Shown here one piece after another: positions 24,245 to 34,100 of a stretch of DNA of 37,087 bases. Under the pieces are notes generated by a model. It did not search any database and had not been told where the DNA came from. It saw only the letters and a list, made by a program, of their open reading frames with translations. Made by a program: the position numbers and the translations under genes. The stretch covers positions 1 to 37,087 of the forward strand of contig JBOGVA010000011.1 of assembly GCA_050692195.1 (NCBI GenBank), in the 5' to 3' direction. The first letter of the stretch is position 1; each line of letters starts with the position of its first letter. The stretch comes from JBOGVA01 sp050692195. Its GTDB lineage: Bacteria; Actinomycetota; UBA4738.

Positions 24245-25693
24245 CTATCGCAGCTCGATCTCACGCTCGAACACGGGAACGAGAGGTCCCTGCGGGACGC
24301 GGCCGCGCAGCAAGCGTCCGATCCAGGAACGCGCATCGTAAGGCCGAACTCGCCACACTTCCATCTGGAACCGGACCCGCCCGTTCGTTCCCTCCGACAT
24401 CCGAACGAGCCCGATGTTGTTGTCGACGGTCGGAAGCTTCGGGGTCCGGGTGGTCACCACGTCCCACCGCATCAGTCGTCCGCCATGCCGTCCGGTGACC
24501 CTGCTCGGGGCGGGCTTGGGGTCCGGCTTCCACAGGTGGCCGATCTGCGAGGAGGCGGACGAGACGAGCTCGTGGACCTCGTTGTACGGAGCGATCCCAG
24601 CCACCCGAGCGACGCTGTGGCGCCCCACGTGGATGTCGCCGGAGAGCATGAGGATGTCGTGAGGACGATGCTCATTGTTGTCTCCGCGCAGGCTCCTTTC
24701 GAACAGGGAGCACAACCTGCCGTAATCCTCAGCGAAGTCGGGTAGCTTGTGGTCCCGCCAGCTCCCGGCCCCCGAGAACACAGGCTGACCGACGACCAGT
24801 ACCCCGGGACCAGTGAGCCCGTCGGCCCAGGCCTCCAGGTCAAGCCACTGGTCCTTCAGGATGAAATGCGGCTCGGGGACGCCGATGTGGGTCCGCTCCG
24901 ACCGCGTGTCGACCACGAAGAAGCTCACGCGACCGACGCGGAACGTGTACCAGCGCTTGTCTCCCGGGTTGAGGCATCGCTGATAGCGCTCGTAGAGGGC
25001 CTGGGCGGCTTCTCCGTGTTGCTTGCGGCCTTCCTCGGTCCACGTGCGGGCGAGCTGAAGCTGCTTCTCCGGGTAGTCGTTCCAGAACTCGTGGTCGTCG
25101 GCCATGAAGAAGTTGGGGGTCGAAGTCAGGATCTGCTGGTATCCGGGATCGCGCCAGTACTGCTCATACCGTTCCGCGTATCGCCGCATGGGAGAGTCCG
25201 GTCCCAGGAGATCCCAGGGCCAGTCCTGGTAGACCTGGTCTCCGATCAGGAGCTTGAAGGCGGGCTTCCATCGCTTGACCAGTGCCGCCACGGCGGCGGA
25301 GTAGGCCCCCTCCCGGTCGTTGTTGAGCCACCAACACGAGCCGAAGAGGAAGCTCTCCCCGTCCGGGTTCCTGCCCAGATCGCCCGGAAGGGTTCGCCAG
25401 CGAAACGGGCGCTCGGACCCAGCCTCCGGCACCCGGACGTCATAGGCGGCTCCTGGGTCGCAACGAGCCAGCCTCACGCTGAGAACTCCCATCCGGCGCT
25501 CGACCCCGGACAGGGCTTTGAGGAGCCGCCAGTCGGACTGGTCGGTCGCCTCCTCTTGGCCCCCGCGCTGCACCACGACCGGGTCCGGCCCGAAGTCCGC
25601 CGCGCTAGGCTTGGAGTACCAGATTCTCCACCCCGCGCCATCCTCCAGCGGCGCGCCGGGAACGACCCACGTTTCCAGAGTCGGCACCCCCAA
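24245..25693 (-). CDS. PhoD-like phosphatase / metallophosphoesterase
   Basis: A 482-residue calcineurin-like enzyme of the PhoD/alkaline phosphatase D superfamily. Metal-binding motifs appear in order: FLFGSCWW (about 118), LLIGDQVYQD (about 150), MADDHEFWNDYP (about 199) and MLSGDIHVGRHSV (about 352). A fibronectin-like N-terminal domain (1-105) precedes them. No signal peptide is visible, unlike secreted PhoD, so it may act in the cytosol or be exported differently. The start is uncertain: TTG 25693 or GTG 25687, neither with a ribosome site, so it may be leaderless. It is the first gene of the flavoenzyme run. Phosphodiester or phospholipid substrates are likely for the family. Confidence 0.9.
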   Translation of the reverse strand: MGVPTLETWVVPGAPLEDGAGWRIWYSKPSAADFGPDPVVVQRGGQEEATDQSDWRLLKALSGVERRMGVLSVRLARCDPGAAYDVRVPEAGSERPFRWRTLPGDLGRNPDGESFLFGSCWWLNNDREGAYSAAVAALVKRWKPAFKLLIGDQVYQDWPWDLLGPDSPMRRYAERYEQYWRDPGYQQILTSTPNFFMADDHEFWNDYPEKQLQLARTWTEEGRKQHGEAAQALYERYQRCLNPGDKRWYTFRVGRVSFFVVDTRSERTHIGVPEPHFILKDQWLDLEAWADGLTGPGVLVVGQPVFSGAGSWRDHKLPDFAEDYGRLCSLFERSLRGDNNEHRPHDILMLSGDIHVGRHSVARVAGIAPYNEVHELVSSASSQIGHLWKPDPKPAPSRVTGRHGGRLMRWDVVTTRTPKLPTVDNNIGLVRMSEGTNGRVRFQMEVWRVRPYDARSWIGRLLRGRVPQGPLVPVFEREIELR

Positions 25694-25789
25694 TGCCGGT
25701 TTCAGTCGCAGAGCATCTCAGGATAGGCCGCAAGACGAAAGTGCCGTACCGACTGGAAGCGTTCTCGACCGGAGGGGCCGAACCCTCGA

Positions 25790-26926
25790 CTAGGCTGAGG
25801 ACCCCTCGTGACTGATGCCCTCCACCGCCGGCCGGACGAGGACCGCAAGTCTTCGAGAGCGTAGGGGCTCCTTGAGGCCAAGCGACTCCATAATGACCTC
25901 TCGTCCTTCCCAACCCCGTTCGTGACACGTCACCCAGAAACGGTAGATGCCCACGCTCCGCGGCGTGAACTTTCCCGATGTCTCGGTGATGTTCCGGAGC
26001 CATGTCTGGCTCTCGGCCGCCTTGGGGCCTGGGTGCTGAACCTTCACGTCGAAGACAAAGCCGGTTGGCGGCGGCGTGGGGGCCCAATTGAGCGTTAGGG
26101 AGCGGCCCCTGCGAATCACCCGGCGCCACGCCCATGGCCTCACCCGGATCCTCGGAGTCTCCTTCCTCACCTGGAAGTAGGTTCTGACCGCCTGGATCAA
26201 CGGAACGATCACCGACGCCTTGAACACGATCACCAACCAACCGGTCAACGCCCCGCTGTAGGCAAGCGGGGTGTTCCATTGGAGCGACTCGTTGATGTTC
26301 AGGAGCGGGATCGCACTCAAGAGGTGCCAGGTATAGAAGTTGAACACGTCATCCAGCTCCAGAGGGCACCCCTCGCACGAGGGAGTGGACATGTGCAAGA
26401 CCTCCCAGTTGTCGAGCAGGAAGGTTGACGCCGAGAAGACACTGACGGCAAGGACGAAGACGAAGCCCGCAATCAGCAGTGGGCTGAGCCAGCCCAAGAG
26501 ACCGTCCTGCATCATGGCCAGGAACAGCTTCCTGCGGCGTCGCTCCTCGAAGAGCCAGAACAGGGCGACTCCTAGGACGATGATGAAGAAGGGCAGCACC
26601 GCGAGGACGCCCCATGCAGGCCAGTTCTGCGCGGCTTGGATCGGAAGGTACGCGTAGAAGTATTCGACGGAGGAGATGAACACTGCGACGCCAATCACGA
26701 AGGCTCCGGTACCAAGTCCATCGCGGAGGAGACGGGCGAGGGAAAGGAAGAAATCCTTGACAGGGCTTGGCCGAGCCCACGCCCGGATGGCCCGAAGCTG
26801 CCTGGAGGTGATCCTGCATCTCCTGCACACCTCATCGTCGGCGGTCCCTTTCCACCACGATTCCAGGAAGATCCGCCACTTCAGCTCCGGCGGCAGCAGC
26901 ATGCGATGCCGAGTCAGGACCTTCAT
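25790..26926 (-). CDS. Membrane protein with transposase-like helix-turn-helix N-terminus
   Basis: A 378-residue protein. Residues 13-50 (PELKWRIFLESWWKGTADDE followed by VCRRCRITSRQLRAIRAW) look like the HTH_Tnp_1 helix-turn-helix of IS3-type OrfA proteins, including the CRR-x-x-I-S core. Four membrane helices follow at about 74-92, 106-126, 148-168 and 225-246, with an outside loop holding a Cys pair (SCEGC) and DDVFNFYTWHLLSAIPLL. The last 110 residues are beta-rich (TLNWAPTPPPTGFVFDVKVQ, TPRSVGIYRFWVTCHERGW) and suggest an Ig/FN3-like domain. ATG 26926 is chosen, though the GGGAGGA before it is very close; ATG 26965 is possible. The function is unknown. Confidence 0.72.
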   Translation of the reverse strand: MKVLTRHRMLLPPELKWRIFLESWWKGTADDEVCRRCRITSRQLRAIRAWARPSPVKDFFLSLARLLRDGLGTGAFVIGVAVFISSVEYFYAYLPIQAAQNWPAWGVLAVLPFFIIVLGVALFWLFEERRRRKLFLAMMQDGLLGWLSPLLIAGFVFVLAVSVFSASTFLLDNWEVLHMSTPSCEGCPLELDDVFNFYTWHLLSAIPLLNINESLQWNTPLAYSGALTGWLVIVFKASVIVPLIQAVRTYFQVRKETPRIRVRPWAWRRVIRRGRSLTLNWAPTPPPTGFVFDVKVQHPGPKAAESQTWLRNITETSGKFTPRSVGIYRFWVTCHERGWEGREVIMESLGLKEPLRSRRLAVLVRPAVEGISHEGSSA

Positions 26927-27089
26927 TCCTCCCTCGCCCAAGGTTCTACAACCTGAGCTGGACAACGTGAAGCACCCACGGGGTTGGCCTCAAGCCTGAC
27001 TGACGCCGGTGAGGGGCCTTGCCTTCCGGTAAAGGCACCGAACCCTACTCGACCCGCTGCGAGCCACACCCTCCGGCTATTGTCAGGGC

Positions 27090-28277
27090 ATGGCACGGCT
27101 CAGCGCCAGCGAACGAGCGAGGCTCCCCGACAGCGCGTTCGCCTACGTCGACTCTCGGGGGCGGCGACGGCTGCCGATCCACGACGAAGCGCACGTCCGG
27201 AATGCGCTTGCCCGGTTCGGCCGGATCTCCTTCGAGGACGACGCGGCCCGGGAGCGCGCTCGAAAGCGGCTGCTGAACGCGGCCAAGAAGTACGGCCTCG
27301 TCCCCGTCGGGTTCATCACCGGCCAGCTGCGATCGGAGCAGCGACACGCAGCCGCCGGTCGGCTGGTGATCGAGCTGGGTCGGATGGGTGCACCCGGCGA
27401 GCTCGAGCAGCGGCTGCGAAGAGTCCTCCGGGACCCCACCCTCACCGTCCTGCACTGGTCGGAGGCGGCCGGGTCGTACCTGGATGGCGCGGGCAAGCCG
27501 GTCCCGCTTCCTGCCGATCAGGATCAGCGGGCGGTGACCTACCTCGAGCGCCAGGGTCGGCCGATGACGGCGCTCGTGCACGACCCCTCTGTCCTCGACG
27601 ATCCTGACGTCGCCGCGACCGTGCTGGCTGGTGTGCGCTTCGTCATCGAGAAGGAGAGCCTCCGCGGCCACATTCAGGCCCGATCAACCGATGCCGCGAC
27701 GCTCCCCACGGGCTTCGTCACCTTCCTGTTGACCGACATCGAGGGCTCCACCGCACTTCTCAGGAAGTTGGGCGATCGCTACGCGGGGCTTCTGCGCGAC
27801 GTCCGTGGCATCGTTCGTCGCGCCGTGCTCCGGGCCGGCGGCCGGGAGGTCGACGCCCGCGCCGACGAGTTCTTCGCGGTCTTCGAGCAGGTCGCCCCGG
27901 CCATCCAGGCGGCCGTGAGCATCCAGCGCACGCTGAGGAAGCGAACGTGGCCCGACGGCCTCGACGTACGAGTCCGTGCCGGAATCCACAGCGGGCGCCC
28001 CACCCTGACGGACACCGGGTACATCGGTCTGTCCGTCCACACGGCGGCTCGGATCTGCTCGGCGGCCCATGGCGGCCAGATCGTCCTCTCCGGCGAGACC
28101 AAAGCCGCCATCGAGGGATCATTGCCGACCGGCGTGCGCTTGCACAGCCTCGGTCGACGTCGCCTGCCCGGGCTGACTCACAGCGAGGCACTCTTCCAGG
28201 TCGAGGCGGAGGGACTTCTCACCGACTTCCCACCCCTGCGGAGGAGCGCCGCCTCCTCCACCAAGCGTGGACGGTAG
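27090..28277 (+). CDS. Class III adenylate/guanylate cyclase-type protein
   Basis: A 395-residue soluble protein. The N-terminus LPDSAFAYVDSRGRRRLPIH, with DEAHVRNALARF, is a DUF6582-type module known from phage-like and actinobacterial proteins. A linker domain of about 120 residues follows (YLDGAGKPVPLPADQDQ). The cyclase domain (about 208-385) has FLLTDIEGSTALL with metal Asp216, RADEFFAVFEQ with the second metal Asp259, RAGIHSGRPTLTDTGYIGLS and VHTAARICSAAHGGQIVLS. The position that is Asn in canonical cyclases is His (VHTAAR), and the usual substrate Lys before the second Asp is not evident. VH variants are common in actinobacterial members. cAMP production is plausible but unproven. Confidence 0.9.
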   Translation: MARLSASERARLPDSAFAYVDSRGRRRLPIHDEAHVRNALARFGRISFEDDAARERARKRLLNAAKKYGLVPVGFITGQLRSEQRHAAAGRLVIELGRMGAPGELEQRLRRVLRDPTLTVLHWSEAAGSYLDGAGKPVPLPADQDQRAVTYLERQGRPMTALVHDPSVLDDPDVAATVLAGVRFVIEKESLRGHIQARSTDAATLPTGFVTFLLTDIEGSTALLRKLGDRYAGLLRDVRGIVRRAVLRAGGREVDARADEFFAVFEQVAPAIQAAVSIQRTLRKRTWPDGLDVRVRAGIHSGRPTLTDTGYIGLSVHTAARICSAAHGGQIVLSGETKAAIEGSLPTGVRLHSLGRRRLPGLTHSEALFQVEAEGLLTDFPPLRRSAASSTKRGR

Positions 28278-28402
28278 CCCGAACGCGAGAGGCTCCGAGC
28301 GCACACTACCGACACCGGAACGCACGCTCGTTTCTTCTGTTGACGGGTGGCTCCGAGGCGTAGAAGCATGCCAGCCGGACCTTCGACGGCTAGCATTCCG
28401 GC

Positions 28403-29587
28403 ATGGAGCCGAGCGAAGGTCGGCGTCCCCTCCCGGAGGTCCGCCGGCTGGTTGTCAAGGTCGGGACCTCGAGCCTGGTCGACGCATCGGGGTACATAGA
28501 CAGGTCGCGTCTGGCCAAGGTCGTCCGCGAGGTCGCCGCCGTCTCCGGCGACGGCCGTACGGCGTGCGTTCTCGTCTCCTCGGGGGCGATCGCCTTCGGG
28601 CTCGCCGCACTCGGGGTGGCGAAACGACCCGGCCGGCTGTCCGCGCTCCAGGCCGCCGCCGCCGTGGGGCAGGGCCGGCTCATGTCCGAATACGCGCGGC
28701 TGTTTGCTCGCCACCGCCTTGTCACCGCCCAGGTGCTCCTGACCCAGGACGACTTCGTCCGACGCCGGCAGTTCGTGAACGCACAGAAGACCTTCGAGCA
28801 CCTCCTGGCTGCAGGGGCCATCCCGGTGGTGAACGAGAACGACACCGTGGCCACCGAGGAGATCACCTTCGGCGACAATGACCGCCTGGCCGCGCTCGTT
28901 GCGATCATGGTCAAGGCCGACCTCCTGGTGCTGCTTTCGGACGTCGACGGCATCTATACAAGGGATCCCAGGCGGCGCGGTGCCACGTTCGTGGCGGAGA
29001 TACTCGACCCGATGCGGGTGGAGACCACCGGGCCCGGGAGCGCCTTCGGGTCGGGTGGCATGGCGAGCAAGCTTCAGGCGGCCGGTCTGGCGACGGCCGC
29101 GGGCATCCCGACGGTGGTCGCGCGGGCTTCCCGGAGGGACGTTCTCTCGAGGATCCTGGCAGGCGTGGCCCTTGGCACGTGGCTCCCACCACGATCCGGC
29201 AGGAAGCCAGCCCGGAAAGCCTGGATGGCCTTCGCCACAGCTCCGCGCGGCCGGATCCATGTGGACGCCGGAGCGGAGCGGGCCCTGCGGGAACTTGGAA
29301 AGAGCCTGCTCGCGGCCGGGGTGGTTCGAGTGGAGGGAAGCTTCGCCGCGGGGGACCCGGTCGAGGTCGTGGGGCCGACTGGAGATGTGTTCGCTCGCGG
29401 CCTCGCGGGCTGCTCGGCTCAGGATCTCGCAAACGTTGCCGAGCAGTCTCGCCGCCACCGCTCCCTGGCCTCTTGGCGCACGGAGCGCCCCCTCGTCCTG
29501 CGGGGAGGAACGGGCCACGCGTACGATGGCGAGGTCATCCATCGGGACGAGCTTGTGGTGACCGCGGAGGATGCATGGAGGAGCTAG
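28403..29587 (+). CDS. proB: Glutamate 5-kinase
   Basis: A 394-residue enzyme catalysing ATP-dependent phosphorylation of L-glutamate, the first step of proline synthesis. The amino-acid kinase domain has LVVKVGTSSLVD, VSSGAIAFGLAALG, AVGQGRLMSEYARLF, PVVNENDTVATEEI with FGDNDRLAALVA, LLSDVDGIYTRDP and GSGGMASKLQAAGLA. The C-terminal PUA domain starts at about residue 285 (GRIHVDAGAERALRE), giving the usual AAK-PUA length. proA follows with a 13-nt overlap, so the pair is translationally coupled; the product glutamyl phosphate is labile and is used by ProA. No Obg gene, a frequent neighbour in actinobacteria, is present upstream. No strong ribosome site precedes ATG 28403. Confidence 0.98.
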   Translation: MEPSEGRRPLPEVRRLVVKVGTSSLVDASGYIDRSRLAKVVREVAAVSGDGRTACVLVSSGAIAFGLAALGVAKRPGRLSALQAAAAVGQGRLMSEYARLFARHRLVTAQVLLTQDDFVRRRQFVNAQKTFEHLLAAGAIPVVNENDTVATEEITFGDNDRLAALVAIMVKADLLVLLSDVDGIYTRDPRRRGATFVAEILDPMRVETTGPGSAFGSGGMASKLQAAGLATAAGIPTVVARASRRDVLSRILAGVALGTWLPPRSGRKPARKAWMAFATAPRGRIHVDAGAERALRELGKSLLAAGVVRVEGSFAAGDPVEVVGPTGDVFARGLAGCSAQDLANVAEQSRRHRSLASWRTERPLVLRGGTGHAYDGEVIHRDELVVTAEDAWRS

Positions 29588-30885
29588 CGGAGGGGCACGC
29601 CGGTGACGATGGGAGAGCGCTGCGCCCGGCCGGCGTACTGGACGCCCTGGCGGGGCCGGCCAAGCTGGCGGCACGCGCGCTGGCCACGCTGGGCGGCGGG
29701 GCCAAGGACGCGGCGCTCCGGGCGTGGGCAGATGCCCTCCAGGATCGAGTCGACGAGATCCTGCGGGCCAACGGCCGGGACCTCGAGTCGGCGGCGAAGG
29801 CGTCGGCTGCCCCCGCCATCGTCGACCGGCTGCGGCTGGACGAGGGGCGAGTCCGGCAGATGGCGGAAGGGTTGCGGCAACTGGTCGTGCTGAAGGACCC
29901 GGTGGGCACGGTCATAGAGGGTTGGACGCTACCCAACGGCCTACGCGTGGAAAAGATCCGGGTCCCCCTCGGAGTGATCGGGGTCATCTACGAGGGACGC
30001 CCGAACGTGACCGTGGACGCGGCCGGCCTGGCGATCAAGGCGGGGAGCGCGGCGCTCCTGCGGGGCTCTCGCATCGCCGAGCACTCGAACGCGGCGCTCA
30101 CCCGGATCCTCCAGGAGGTGGGTGAGTCGGCGGGGCTTCCCGCGGGAGCGGTCCAGGCCGTCCCGCCGACCCGCGAGAGCGCCCGGGAGATGATGCGAGC
30201 CCGAGGGCTGATCGACCTCTTGATCCCCCGAGGGGGCAACGACCTCATACAGGCCGTGGTGAGGGAGTCCCGTGTCCCGGTCATCGAGACAGGGGTGGGC
30301 AACTGCCACGTCTACGTCGACGCCCGGGCCGACCTGGACAAGGCCGTTCGCATCCTGGTGAACGCGAAGGTCCAGCGCCCGGGGGTATGCAACGCGGCCG
30401 AGACGTTCCTGGTTCATCGAGACGTGGCCGACGCGTTCGTGCCCAAGGCCCTGGCCGCGCTGGAGGCCCACGGTGTGGAAGTCTTTGGAGACGAGGAAAT
30501 CACCCGGTTCGGGCCGGAGGCGGGGATCGTCGTGAAGCCGGCCACGGACGAGGAGTACCGCGCCGAGTTCCTGGACCTCAAGATCGCCGCCCGAGTGGTG
30601 GGCTCGCTCGAGGAAGCGATCGACCATGTCAACACGTTCGGCACGCAGCACACGGAGTGCATCGTGACCGAGGACTACGAAGCGGCCAGAAGGTTCATCG
30701 AGGCGGTCGACGCGGCCGCTGTCATGGTGAACGCCTCGACCCGGTTCACTGACGGAGGCGAGTTCGGCATGGGAGCAGAGATCGGCATCTCCACGCAGAA
30801 GCTCCACGCCCGCGGACCGATGGCCCTCCCCGAGCTGACGACCTACAAGTTCGTCGTCTACGGGACGGGCCAGGTCCGCGATTGA
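29575..30885 (+). CDS. proA: Gamma-glutamyl phosphate reductase
   Basis: A 436-residue NADPH-dependent aldehyde-dehydrogenase-fold enzyme that converts glutamyl-5-phosphate to the semialdehyde in proline synthesis. ATG 29575 is chosen from the GGAGG four bases upstream and because the ORF before it is the shadow of proB. The segments VPLGVIGVIYEGRPNVTVDA, LLRGSRIAEHSN, LIDLLIPRGGNDLIQ, the catalytic Cys in VQRPGVCNAAET, TDGGEFGMGAEIGISTQKLH and the ending TYKFVVYGTG are all family-typical. It is coupled to proB, and a 234-nt gap follows. Confidence 0.98.
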   Translation: MEELAEGHAGDDGRALRPAGVLDALAGPAKLAARALATLGGGAKDAALRAWADALQDRVDEILRANGRDLESAAKASAAPAIVDRLRLDEGRVRQMAEGLRQLVVLKDPVGTVIEGWTLPNGLRVEKIRVPLGVIGVIYEGRPNVTVDAAGLAIKAGSAALLRGSRIAEHSNAALTRILQEVGESAGLPAGAVQAVPPTRESAREMMRARGLIDLLIPRGGNDLIQAVVRESRVPVIETGVGNCHVYVDARADLDKAVRILVNAKVQRPGVCNAAETFLVHRDVADAFVPKALAALEAHGVEVFGDEEITRFGPEAGIVVKPATDEEYRAEFLDLKIAARVVGSLEEAIDHVNTFGTQHTECIVTEDYEAARRFIEAVDAAAVMVNASTRFTDGGEFGMGAEIGISTQKLHARGPMALPELTTYKFVVYGTGQVRD

Positions 30886-31119
30886 CGACGACCTAGCGGT
30901 TCGGCCGCACTCTGACAGCCCTTGACGGGAAGAGTCTCGAGTGCTTCTATCGCCAATCTCCACCGGATCCCCCGGGAAGGGCAGCACACCTTGGCCGCTC
31001 GGCGAGTCCGATGACCCGCTTACGGACTTGGGGGCGTTTTCCCTTTCAGCGACCCTCGTCGAAGCCCCTCTCCCCGTTTCGGCGGGCATGAGGTAATTCT
31101 CCGAAGGAGGACAGCCCGC

Positions 31120-34100
31120 GTGCCGCCGTTGGGGGTCGGTCCCGGCCGAGCAGGGCGTCACCTGCCAAAGTGGACGGTGCTGCCCTGGCTCGTCGCCGCT
31201 GTCCTGTCGGGCTGGTTGTTCGTGCGCCTTCTGTCGCTAGAGCCTCAGCCGGGAGTGGCTCACCTTCAACTTGCGGGGAGTGCAGAACGCGCCGCGGGCG
31301 TCATCCGACAGTGGGACCCCGGGGAACGCGAGAACGTCAGACGCTCCATCCACCTGGATGATTTCTTCATCCCCGGGTACGCCATCGTCATCGCTGGCCT
31401 GTGCCTGTGGGGGAGACGGCGGTTGCGATTCCCGGCGCTGCGTGGCACCGGCCTGGCTCTTGCCTGGGGGACCGGGCTTGGCGCGGTGCTGGACCTCGTA
31501 GAGAACAGGGCGCTCACGGCAACGCTCGCCGACGCGTCGTCTCGCGTGTGGCCGACTCTTTCAGCCTCCGCTGCGTGGCCCAAGTTCTTCATCCTGGCCC
31601 CCGCGCTCGTTTTTGGGCTGGCCTCATCGGGGAACCGAGTCTGGCGCGCTTTCCAGGCTTCCCTTCGAAGGTGGTTGCGTGCCCCACAAGCCCTCATCCG
31701 GGACAAGGGGGAGCAACTCGCCGATGCGCTTCATAAGGCCCCATCTCGTCCCGGAGGCTTGCCGACCACTCGACTGGCTCGAAAGACGTTCTCGCTCGCG
31801 CATCGACCAGTTCAGCGTGTCCTCGGCCTGCGACCGCCAGCGCTGCTCTCTCAGAGCCTCCCTGAGCCCAAGCCAGGTGCCTTCCAACGCTCCAGGTCGG
31901 CCCCTCCCGGACTGGAGGGCCAGTGGATCCCCACCAAGGGCAAGATCGGCATCTGTTGCTCTGGGGGTGGAATCCGCTCTGCTGCCTACAACCTCAGGGC
32001 TTTGCAAGTTCTCCAGCAACGCGGCGTCTTCCAAAACGCAAGCTATCTGTCCTCGGTATCCGGCGGCGCCTACATCGCGGCTGCCTATGCACTCGTGAAC
32101 ACCGACACGGAACGGCCGGACATGTTCGGCTCGGTCCCGGCTTTCGCGCCCGGCTCGCCCGAGGTGGAGTACCTTCGCAATCGGAGCTCCTACCTCGCCC
32201 CCAGGTTAAGGGGCAAGCTTCGCCTCGTCCTCCGCCTCCTGCTCGGGCTGTCCGTCAACGTTCTCTTTGTGTGGGCCGTCCTGTTCGTGGTGTCCGGGCC
32301 CTTGGGCTGGCTGCTCACCCGCGATTTCCTCCATCCGGAGCTCAGGCAAAGGAGATTCGACCTGGAGCCCCATCTGTGGTGGGCGGTAGCGTGGCCGGCG
32401 CTCGCCGGATACGCAGCCGCCCTCCTGGCCGTCATCCGCCGCTTCCGGAACGACGCGCGCTACCGCCGGGCAGTGCACGCGGCGAAGTGGCTCTTCATCC
32501 TGTCGGGGTTGCTCTTCGGGATCCTCATCCTGCTTCCGCTGCTGGCCTGGGCCATCCCGGCAGGTGTCCGCGTCTTCTTGAGGTGGCTGCCCGGCCGGCA
32601 GACCGAAACGGTAGGTGGCACGCGAAACTTCATCTGGCTCCTGGAGATCCTTGGGGTCGGCGGCCTCGGGGCTGCCCTCCTCCGTTTCCTCGGCAAGCAC
32701 ACCTCGCGACTCGCGCTGTTCGCGCTGGCATTGGTGGCGCCCGTCCTGGCTGCCTTGACCTTGGTCCTGCTGACCGGGGACGCCGCCGCCAGCCAGATCA
32801 CGGTGTTCGGCCGCTCGGTGGCGCGGCAGTCGTGGTGGCTGACCGGGGGCCTTGCTATGGTCCTCGCGGTCTTCTACGGGACCTCCGACCAGACCACCTG
32901 GTCCATGCATCCCTTCTACAAGCGTCGACTCTGTTCAGCGTTCGCTCTGCGGCGATGCGGCAGGGCCTTTCCGTACGCTGAGGAATCCCACTACGATGAC
33001 CTCCAACCGCTGTCTAAGTACAGGCCGCAGTGGTATCGACCTCCTTGCGCCGGTGATCAGGAGCACCAGTGCCGCGGGTCGCGCGCGCACAGGTGCACGG
33101 CACGCGCATGCGCCCATCGCTGCGAGCCCGGGCCGGAGCTCATCGTGTGCGCGGCCGCGAACATCTCCGAGGAGGGGATCACCCCTCCCGGTAGGGACTC
33201 GGTTTCGTTCACCTTTTCGGGCTCGTGGATCGGCGGGCCGGAAGTCGGCTGGATCGAAACCGCAGAGATGGAGAAGGCACTCGGGGAACGTCGGAAGGAG
33301 GACATCACCCTGCCGGCGGCCGTGGCCATCTCCGGTGGCGCCCTATCTCCGGCCATGGGGAAGCAGAGCCCGCCGATCGCCGCGTCCCTCCTTGCCCTGC
33401 TGAACGCCCGCCTCGGGGTGTGGCTTCCCAATCCCCGGTGGGTGAAGCGGTGTCGGCAGGAAGCGGTCACCTGGACCGAGCGTCCTCGGGTTCTCTACCT
33501 GCTGAAAGAGATCTTCGGGACATATAGTCAGAGGGATCCCTTCCTGTATGTCACGGACGGAGGGCACTGGGAAAACCTGGGCTTGGTGGAACTCCTTCGC
33601 CGGGGATGCACCGAGATCTACTGCTTCGATGCGAGCGGCGATGACATCGACACATTCTTCACTCTCGGCGAGGCGGTGGCGCTGGCTCGAACTCTGGGGG
33701 TGGAGATCGAAATCGATCCCGAGCCGTTGGAGCCGAAGGAGAACGCGGACATCGATGAGAAGGCGAAGGAGAAGCCGGAGAAGAAAAAAGGCAAAGTCGA
33801 GAACAGGCTGAGAACCCGTCGTTCTCCCACGGACCATGTTGTGGGCACCTTCAGCTATCCGGACGGGACCGAGGGGATTATGGTCTTCGCCAAGACCACG
33901 GTAACGGACCACGCCCCCTGGGACGTCAAGGCCTACGCCGAAAAGGATTCGGATTTTCCGACCCATGGGACGGTGGATCAGCTCTTCACGGATGAGAAGT
34001 TCGAGGCGTATCGAGCGCTCGGATGGAGCACGGCGAGAAGGGTGGTTAAGACCATGGCGCGGACGAAGCTCCCTCGGAGCCTTCGATTCGTCGCTGAACT

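Noticed and set aside
27020..27037. TGCCTT-CCGGTA-AAGGCA hairpin upstream of the cyclase gene.
   Set aside because: Only a 6-bp stem, expected by chance in GC-rich DNA of this length; no T-tract or regulator link.
30907..30944. GCACTC ... GAGTGC inverted repeat after proA.
   Set aside because: Six-base arms with a 26-nt loop and a poor T-tract; not convincing as terminator.
30922..30950. TTGACG-N17-TTCTAT upstream of the patatin gene as a sigma-70-type promoter.
   Set aside because: Only three of six -10 bases match and the leader would be about 160 nt; too weak to list.
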